Shown one piece after another: positions 57,763-64,000 of a stretch of 64,000 nt of DNA. The DNA is taken from assembly GCA_023091665.1 (NCBI GenBank), contig JALJCQ010000001.1, forward strand, positions 372,001-436,000, written 5' to 3'. Position numbers and translations under genes: made by a program. Below the pieces are notes generated by a model. The model had not been told where the DNA came from. It searched no databases and saw nothing but the letters and a program-made list of their open reading frames with translations. Within the stretch, counting starts at the first letter, position 1; each line of letters begins with the position of its first letter. The stretch is from Pythium myriotylum (Eukaryota > Oomycota > Peronosporomycetes > Pythiales > Pythiaceae).

Positions 57763-58638
57763 CTACTGAGCTGACTCGTTTCCCTGCTGCTGGCGTTGGC
57801 GGCAGTCGCGGAGTTGGTGACCGGGACGCTTGCAGTAGAAACACAGGCGCTCGCGGAGGCATTGCTCGCGACTAATGTTGCGCGAATCGACAGCAGAGAC
57901 ATCCATAGGGGTAGGGTCAGGAGATCTGTTGACCGGTGGTGCAGAACGGGCGAAGTGGGTGCGCTCATACGCTTGCGCAGCTGCGATCGCAGCCGTCAGC
58001 GTCGCACACCGAAGGTAGTTCACTTCCTGCTGTGTGTCCTTCTTTAGACCGTCGATGAAGCGGTCAATCATGTCAAGTTGACTCATTTCGCGGACCTGTG
58101 AGATGAGGCGACGGAAGCGAGCCACGTAATCCTCAATGCCGCCCGTCTGGCGGCACTGCTTCAGCGCGGCCCGGAGGCGTTGTTGTTGGTCCGGCGGGAC
58201 AAACTCACGCTCGAGCGCCGCCTGGAACTCGAGTAGTGTGTGCACGGGATTGTTGTCGACGATGACTCGGTGATGGTACCACGAGGCTGCGCCGTCCTTT
58301 AGATTCGACGCTAGCATAGCGACGAGTCGGGTCTGGTTTGCCACGGCCGTGTAGTCGATGTTCTTGCCTTCCATGAATAGTCGTGCGCGAAAGAAAAATT
58401 CCTCCACGCTCTCATCGGGGCGACCATGATAGGAGGGCATCGCCAGACCTTCTACTTTGGCCTCTCGGGGCACATCAGCAGCCGCAACCTGACGAGCAGC
58501 TTGAGCTTGTCGTAACTCCTCGAGGGCGGCAGCGAGCACCCTGTTCTGCTGTGTCAGTGACTCCATCATCTGGCCCAGCACATGCGCGAAGCCTTGTAGT
58601 ACTTGGTTGGCATCGGCTGGCCCGTTGACGGTGTCCAT
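57763..58638 (-). CDS. gypsy gag with zinc knuckle
   Basis: 291 residues from ATG 58638. The N-terminal coiled segment (QNRVLAAALEELRQAQAAR) is followed by a retrotransposon-gag domain (YHGRPDESVEEFFFRARLFM, LLEFQAALEREFVPPDQQQR, YVARFRRLISQVREMSQLD) and a CCHC knuckle CFYCKRPGHQLRDC near the end. It appears intact and would form the capsid and bind RNA. Confidence 0.9.
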   Translation of the reverse strand: MDTVNGPADANQVLQGFAHVLGQMMESLTQQNRVLAAALEELRQAQAARQVAAADVPREAKVEGLAMPSYHGRPDESVEEFFFRARLFMEGKNIDYTAVANQTRLVAMLASNLKDGAASWYHHRVIVDNNPVHTLLEFQAALEREFVPPDQQQRLRAALKQCRQTGGIEDYVARFRRLISQVREMSQLDMIDRFIDGLKKDTQQEVNYLRCATLTAAIAAAQAYERTHFARSAPPVNRSPDPTPMDVSAVDSRNISREQCLRERLCFYCKRPGHQLRDCRQRQQQGNESAQ

Positions 58639-58890
58639 GTTGAAGATTCGGTTCGGTGTTCAGAGGGTACCACCAACTTGGTACAGGGTGCACGCAGGGT
58701 ACTGGGTACACGGAGGGTACAGGGTACAGGGTACACGGAGGGTACAGCCGGGGTACGAGGGTACGGTGGAGTACGAAAACGGGACGGGACGGACGAGAGC
58801 GGGTTGCGAGGAACGCGAGACGAGAGACGAGAGACGAGAGGCGAGACGAGGTGGGGAGGTGGAGCTTGAGGACCAACAAGTGCTACCAGA
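58639..58890 (-). other. element leader with primer-binding site and simple repeats
   Basis: Between 5' LTR and gag. Primer-binding site TGGTAGCAC at 58880-58888 (- strand). A GGGTAC-based minisatellite occupies 58676-58775 and GAGAC/GACGA repeats 58815-58855; both are unusual for a leader and prone to length change. Confidence 0.7.
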
Positions 58891-59135
58891 TATAATGTTG
58901 GGGATCGAAGGTGAATCGAAAAGTGAATGTATTAACGGCCCTAGAAACTGACATGCATGTGAACTTGGCGGCTCAGAGGAGCACGCCCTTGGACACAAAG
59001 ATGAAGCGAGAGTGTGAATGCACGGGCTGCATGGAAATGCAGGACGCGGGGCCGTCGTTGTAGCTGAATGCGAGTTGGTGCAGGTCCGTGCTGCTGCATG
59101 CAGGATCTGCGACGTGTGAGAACTTGATCATTACA
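58891..59135 (-). repeat. 5' LTR
   Basis: 245 bp. Because it interrupts a coding gene, the host frame runs into it and ends after about 53 LTR-encoded residues (stop at 58973-58975). Confidence 0.92.
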
Positions 59136-59353
59136 TAAACGTACTCTTTGAGGCCGTTCTTCGCCACGCAGTCCTTCACGCATTTGTCGAACTTGGACTC
59201 GCAGTCGCTGTTCTTTCCTTCGTACGCATCCCACCCGCAAAGATTGTACGGGCGAATGCACGCGATGTCACAGGTTGAGGATTGTTCCTTGGCGAGGCCT
59301 GGGTGGACCGTGAAGGCCGTGAAGCCAACGAGTGCAACCACGATGAACTTCAT
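59136..59353 (-). pseudogene. 5' part of a small secreted CX3C-type cysteine-rich protein gene
   Basis: ATG 59353 opens a signal peptide (MKFIVVALVGFTAFTVHPGL) and a short mature region with six Cys spaced C-x3-C, x6, C, x11, C, x6, C-x3-C (CDIAC...CVKDC), a twin CX3C pattern expected to form a disulfide-linked helical hairpin. The LTR retrotransposon inserted after the codon for Val in KEYVY; the coding sequence resumes at 54196. Transcripts would now end in the LTR, giving a 126-residue chimera in which all six Cys remain but the Lys-rich tail is replaced. Function unknown; small secreted Cys-rich proteins in oomycetes are often extracellular. Confidence 0.8.
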
Positions 59354-60449
59354 TGGTGATTGTCTTCAAAAGCGCAAATCTGGGAATGAGGCCTGTGTCT
59401 GTGTGGTCGGGCGGGTCGCAACAGACGTGGTGGGAAGGGAATACACGTAGTTCCGGAACGTTCGCCGGAACCGTGTGGAGGTATCAATACTGCCATTCAT
59501 CCGTTGGGGAGGTGGCTGATCCACGCTTGGTCATATCTACGTGACGCTAGCAAGGTACTTTTCAAGGTCTACTGCGATATTACTACGGTTATGAACGCGC
59601 GTCAATCCGCTAACGCTCGACATGAGCATTGCGGATAACTTCAGCATTGCCGCAAACTGTCAGGATGTATCCCAATGCTTGTCTTTCTTCAGAGCGACCA
59701 AAATCGCATGGTTAGCGAGAAAGTGCGCCGTCTCAATCGAAATATACGTACTTCTAAAACTGTTAGAAGTACCTATCGATCATGGTTGCTGCATCATATA
59801 AACTTGATTGGACTCGGAACTACTGCAACGAGATACTTCAAGGATATAACTGGTTCAGCCCAAGTAGAAGCTACTCATCGAGGTACTCTGTGCTTGATTA
59901 ATGCTAGGGTTAAGCCTAGATTATTCGTATTTCTGGGGATGCTGAGTCGTCAGAGCCCTGCAAGCTGGACCCGAAAGCCATACAGATTCGACTCGCGTGG
60001 GGCCACTACACTTCTGGCACCTGGCATCTGGGTCGTAGACGATTACGGCCGTCCACAGTTTGGCTGTGGTATGCGGATGAAACGTAACCATTGTGGAAAA
60101 CAGTTCTGACTGATTCACTTCGATCTTTTTGGAGGACAACTGACACGTTTGTTGTTGATAAATTTCTGTTGGATCACTGCTGAGCCTTTGTGTGAAGCAA
60201 ATGGACCTTCCACGTCTACATTGGACTGGCTATGTACAATTGGGTTGGTCTCCAAAAAGGGTCGAGCGTCGCCTGATGACAGAACGTAATCCTTCTGGAA
60301 GACAATCTCCCTGGAGGCTCTTCGAGCGTAAACACCCGGCCAATCAGATTCGCTCACCAAGTCACGCGTCAGTCCTCGAGCTTTCCAGTTTGTCGCACTC
60401 TTCAATCTGCTTCGATCCGAGTAGTGCGACCTTCGTTTGCAAAAGCTCA
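59354..60449. other. intergenic, no supported gene
   Basis: A 144-codon frame at 59675-60109 has no recognisable domain. A short hairpin (GTACTTCTAA, AACTG, TTAGAAGTAC) lies at 59748-59774. No tRNA found. Confidence 0.4.
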
Positions 60450-61334
60450 ATGTCGACCACATTTCAATCCCGACGAGTGGCGATCCACTACCCAACCGAG
60501 GGTGAGAACCACGGCCATGGTGCGAGTATCCGCCGTATCATTGGAGGAGGCGTCGAATGCGAGTATCTCGATCCGTTCCTCATGCACGACGAGGCCCACA
60601 TTGCCAGGCCAGCTGGCTCGCCCGAGCACCCGCACCGTGGCTTTGAGACTGTCACGTACATCTTCCCCGACTGCAAAGGCACCACGACCCACGAAGACTT
60701 CCTCGGCAACAAGGGAGTGCTCCATCCTGGTGATCTTCAGTGGATGACTGCGGGAAAAGGTATCCTCCACTCCGAGTGCCCAGGCTCGACCGAGGTGACG
60801 CACATGCTCCAGTTGTGGATCAACCTGCCGGCCAAGGCCAAGTTGTGTGAGCCACGATACCAGGATATTCGCCGCGACACAGTGCCACACGCGTTCGCAG
60901 ATGGAAACAATGTCGAGGCACTTGTCTTCGCTGGCGAGGTTTTTGGTGTGAAAGGTCCGATTGACACTATCACTGAAGTCACGTTCGTTCACTTCTTCCT
61001 CCAGCCGAACAGCAAAGTCCAGTATCCGATTCCGGAAGGACACAATGCGTTCATTCACATGCTTTCGGGTAGTGTTGTTGTCTCCGGGGAGAAAGCAGGC
61101 AACCACGACGCTGTCGTCTTCGAACAAGAGGGCGACGGCATTGAGGTCTCGTCGGCCGATGGCGGCGAGTTCCTCGTGCTCAGTGGCAAGCCTCTGAACG
61201 AACCACTGGCCAAACAGGGCCCTTTTGTGATGAACACGGATGAGGAGATCCGACAGGCGGTTGACGACTTTCGCAATGGGCGAAACGGCTTTGAGAATGC
61301 GCCTGGTTGGAACCCGTCTAAGGCGTGGGATTAG
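60450..61334 (+). CDS. pirin-family protein
   Basis: 294 residues from ATG 60450 (MSTTFQSRRV); the frame is open to 60192 but upstream codons lack similarity. The bicupin fold is clear. The N-terminal cupin carries the metal site: H60 and H62 in HPHRGFETVTY, H107 and E109 in GKGILHSECPG, matching the four Fe ligands of human pirin (290 residues). GGGVECEYLDPFLMHDE and QLWINLPAKAKLCEPRYQDI are further signatures, and the second cupin has HMLSGSVVVSGE. Pirins are iron-containing nuclear or cytosolic regulators or quercetinase-like dioxygenases; which applies here cannot be told. The closing FENAPGWNPSKAWD is intact. Confidence 0.93.
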   Translation: MSTTFQSRRVAIHYPTEGENHGHGASIRRIIGGGVECEYLDPFLMHDEAHIARPAGSPEHPHRGFETVTYIFPDCKGTTTHEDFLGNKGVLHPGDLQWMTAGKGILHSECPGSTEVTHMLQLWINLPAKAKLCEPRYQDIRRDTVPHAFADGNNVEALVFAGEVFGVKGPIDTITEVTFVHFFLQPNSKVQYPIPEGHNAFIHMLSGSVVVSGEKAGNHDAVVFEQEGDGIEVSSADGGEFLVLSGKPLNEPLAKQGPFVMNTDEEIRQAVDDFRNGRNGFENAPGWNPSKAWD

Positions 61335-61818
61335 GGAGAAATAGGGATGTTCGTTCTTGTCTGATGTTGCAGGGAACGATTTACGCTACCTTTACTACAG
61401 TCAACTTGTGACTGAGGTCAGAATCAAGGCCAGCTCGCCAATACAATGCAGAAAACGATCGAGATTGATTGGCTCTGTCCTTGCCTCCAAGCAATTCCCT
61501 GACTCAACAGGTGACCTCTCGGTTTGGTCATCGATCTACGCAGCGATCTGCAATGTCTCTGTTCTTTGTGAACGAGACGCTTTGATCGTCATGACCTGAA
61601 GGAGCTACAGAAACCTGTGAGATATTAGAAAAAGCGAAAACGGCCATTCTTTTTCTTCGCGTCCAACTTTAAAAAGTTGGACGCGACCGAAAGCAACAAC
61701 ATCGGCGTGGCGTATCTTTCTTTTTCTCCATGAGACTCATGCATATGTCATTGTAAAAGCCATAAAAAGTTGTCTGAGCGATCTGTTTGCAAACCGGCGC
61801 TACGCACGATTTTCCTTT
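61335..61818. other. intergenic between convergent genes
   Basis: About 480 bp between the pirin stop and the WLGC gene stop. A hairpin-like inverted repeat (GCGTCCAACTTT, AA, AAAGTTGGACGC at 61659-61684) lies here and may mark 3' processing of either gene. Confidence 0.5.
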
Positions 61819-64000
61819 CTAGTTCGTGCACCCGAGCCACGCCTCGTACTCAGGGTTGCACGGCTGGCCGACACGCTCGGCGATCTGCAGCTCGCGCATC
61901 TTGATCGCGAAAGGACTCGGGTCGCACGCCACAGCCATCCACCGCGCGTTGTAGCACATCGCTGAGCCGTTGTGGCCAGGCGCGTGGCATTCACGGTACA
62001 TCGTACCGTTGCACTGGATCATCTCTTCTGGTGTTGGCAACAGCTTGAGCTGACCAGGCTGCAGAGCTTCGCCGTAACACGCGCTGAAAGGAAACTCGTC
62101 AAAGTACTTTCTAGTCGCAGAGGAGGCGACGTGATCTGCTGAGGGACACTGTGTGACCGCAGGTGTTCCCCAGAGTGGATGTACACGGCAGAGGGAGTGG
62201 CTGAGGTTGCACTTATCTGCACCGAGGAATCCGTTACAGCAGAAAGTACCTCGGTCAGACACCACGAGGGCCTTGAGGTGTTTAACGTTGGTGAGATCCG
62301 CAAATGCCTCGAGACCAGGCATACTCGCGACTGTGAGGCGCTCGAGGTTGTGCAGGTGGCTGAAACTTGGGAGAGCGGTCATAAATGGGAGGACGGCGAT
62401 CGTGAACGACCGGAGACCGACCAACCCATCGAGTGACGGCAACTGCGGAACCGCCAGCAGGGCGAGGTGGATGTACGAGAGCTTGGCGAGTTTGTCGAAG
62501 AGGTGGTCAGGGAGACTGTGAAGCGACTTGTCAAACGACTTGTCTTCGATGTGCCTGAGGTGAAGCCATCTCAACATTTAAGCACAAGAGTGGTCAACAC
62601 GGAGGGCTTACGTACAAGAACTCGAGTTCCTTGAACTCGCCAAACCAGTCGGGCATCGTGAGCGTGTCGGTGTAGTACAGCGACCTGTCAGCCCACTTCC
62701 CTTATCAGCTCACGGTTTCACGGAAGATAACAATTGCGTGTACGTACACATGCTTGAGGTTGTTGCACTGTCTGAGCTGCTCTGGAAAGAACGTGAGACC
62801 ACGGTTCACGAGTTGCACGGTCAGTAGGTACCCGGCATTCGCGAGCTGCCCGAGTTTCTCTGTGCGGTTGTGTGGGGTTGTCCACTCGTCGAACGTCGCG
62901 ATCGTGACGTTGCCATCGATGTAGGTCAAGCATGGGCACCGATCCAACTCGCCTGATTTGTAGTTACCGACCCAGTGTCTGGCGATCTGAACACACTCGG
63001 GATGCGGTCGACAGGCGAGATTGGTCGTGTGGACACTGCCTGCCGTGTACACGATCACTAGGGTTGCAACGGCAAAGAAGAGCCCGGCGACAGGATAGTT
63101 CTTCTTCGGGTAGAGATTAGGGTGACTTCCATGGCCCTTTCTCTCTGCCTCCAAGAACTCGACGAGACTAAAGAACCGACGGCTGAGTGCGAAGTGTGTA
63201 CCGACCCGTGTGAAGATCTTGAGTACTGAATCGATGCGCAACGAGTCAAGAGTACCACGGATGCTCTCAACTTCGACCGGATCGGCCACGACAGCCGCGT
63301 ACCGCTCGAAGAAGCCGGGTGGAAAAGTCTCGAGGTTAATGTCCATCACTTTTTGGTCGAACGTGAAGGCGTTGAGCGTGTACGCAAGCACGAGCACCGG
63401 GAAGACGATAGCGATCATGAAGTCGAAGCTGTCCATGGTTTCAAAAGTAAGACTAGTTACGTCGGTGGATCGAGGCATAGGCAACGTACAAGGTATCAAC
63501 GAGGATCTGGGGGCGGCCGACTTTGTCATGAGGTAGAAGAAACATCACTGTTGCAGAGAGGCCGTTGAGTGCGACCGTGGCAGTGAATACCGCGAGGAGA
63601 GACACGGGCATTCCCCGCTCGAGCAACTGCGCGAGGAACACGCACTGGATGAAGAGATCAATCACCTTGACAATCGTGTGCTACAAGAGAGTATTCGATG
63701 TCAGAGAAACGCTAGGACTTCTCGTTTGGTGGGTTTCGTCTACCATTCGTCTGCGAGTGACGCTTTCACGGTTCAGCACTTCCATCGTGATCAAGCTGGC
63801 ATGCCGCGCGACATTTGCTGACCAATACCTGCTTTGGTTGTCACTTTGTAGCTGTTGAGTGAAAGAGTCGATCTTCTTGGACGTGTAGATGCTAACTTTC
63901 GATCTAATGCGTGAGGCCGTGTGGCTCGTGGACTCACTGGCCCTCGCGCTGGTCAGTAGTCGCAAGAGCTTACTGAGCACCGCAACATAGCCGATTCCAA
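61819..64000 (-). CDS. oomycete WLGC/LRR membrane protein, multi-exon, 5' end outside window
   Basis: Exons on the - strand: from the window edge to 63744; 63680-63490; 63428-62748; 62684-62616; 62569-61819. Introns of 63, 61, 63 and 46 nt (63743-63681, 63489-63429, 62747-62685, 62615-62570) have GT-AG ends and join in phase. The first exon is open to the edge (GIGYVAVLSKLLRLLTS). Exons 2-3 encode hydrophobic segments (FIQCVFLAQLLERGMPVSLL; FFDFMIAIVFPVLVLAY; VAGLFFAVATLVIVYTAGSV). Exons 3-5 encode leucine-rich units (TVQLVNRGLTFFPEQLRQCN, LPDHLFDKLAKLSYIHLALL), then Cys-rich CCNGFLGADKC and MCYNARWMAVACD, ending CNPEYEAWLGC, the WLGC signature of an oomycete-expanded family. Probably a membrane protein with extracellular LRRs; function unknown. 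Confidence 0.82.

Larger units (their letters stand above)
54202..59135 (-). mobile_element. Ty3/gypsy LTR retrotransposon with chromodomain
   Basis: 4934 bp, transcribed on the - strand. Two 245-bp LTRs (58891-59135 and 54202-54446) differ at one base (54292 against 58981), so the insertion is recent. The 5-bp target duplication GTTTA (59136-59140 and 54197-54201) flanks it. The LTR starts TGTAAT and ends ATTATA. A tRNA primer-binding site (TGGTAGCAC) sits two bases inside the 5' LTR, and a purine tract (GGGAGGA) abuts the 3' LTR. Order gag, protease, RT, RNase H, integrase, chromodomain is that of the gypsy/chromovirus group. Defects in protease, RT and the integrase end mean this copy is not autonomous. 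Confidence 0.92.

Noticed and set aside
58891..59135. Idea that the 245-bp repeats are duplicated exons of the cysteine-rich gene
   Set aside because: The repeats start TGTAAT, are flanked by GTTTA on the outside and by primer-binding site and purine tract on the inside, so they are LTRs and the overlap with the host frame is secondary.
59675..60109. 144-codon frame on the + strand
   Set aside because: No recognisable domain or promoter, and it includes a hairpin; kept as intergenic.
1..64000. CRISPR arrays, operons, bacterial-type terminators, tRNA and rRNA genes
   Set aside because: None found. Gene structure, introns and repeats are eukaryotic, and no cloverleaf with consensus A and B boxes was recognised by eye; a tRNAscan-SE run would be decisive.

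Overview
The window looks like nuclear DNA of an oomycete (stramenopile), most likely of the Phytophthora/Pythium type. The signs are: a family of ankyrin proteins with 33-residue units ending in EGCT; secreted trypsin-fold proteins that have lost their catalytic residues (glucanase-inhibitor-like); a WLGC-domain leucine-rich membrane protein; a 7TM receptor fused to a TKL kinase and a DEP domain; a Tectonic protein, which fits a lineage with flagellated zoospores; introns of 46-72 nt; and core promoters of the oomycete Inr+FPR type. No species is assigned.

Layout. 0-5.7 kb: three ankyrin genes on the + strand, the first cut by the window edge and the third carrying a frameshift. 6-11 kb: a divergent pair of paralogous single-pass membrane proteins. 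11.8-16.3 kb: two secreted double SnoaL-like proteins flanking a three-exon Tectonic gene on the - strand. 16.7-18.7 kb: an inverted copy of the frameshifted ankyrin locus. 18.8-19.8 kb: a decayed Crypton-like tyrosine recombinase. 20-33.4 kb: seven members or relics of the glucanase-inhibitor-like family, strictly alternating in strand and including a near-perfect palindrome (arms about 1.83 kb) whose spacer holds a 5'-truncated LINE. 33.9-37.5 kb and 51.1-52.9 kb: two inverted copies of another ankyrin pseudogene locus, one carrying two extra insertions. 37.9-47.1 kb: a conserved block with a bestrophin-like membrane protein, a Na+/K+-type P-type ATPase and a 7TM-TKL-DEP receptor kinase. 49.2-50.8 kb: an apparently intact ankyrin gene. 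52.9-54 kb: LINE and MITE debris. 54.2-59.1 kb: a 4.9-kb Ty3/gypsy chromodomain element with 245-bp LTRs and a GTTTA target duplication, which has split a small secreted cysteine-rich protein gene. 60.4-61.3 kb: a pirin gene. 61.8-64 kb: a multi-exon WLGC/LRR gene running off the right edge.

The main theme is gene families multiplied by inverted duplication: at least four inverted pairs, some with mosaic identity that suggests gene conversion, overlaid by LINE, MITE, Crypton and LTR insertions. Several insertions are present in only one arm of a duplicated pair, so they can be ordered in time. The 37.9-47.1 kb and 60.4-64 kb blocks are conserved and carry little visible transposon sequence.
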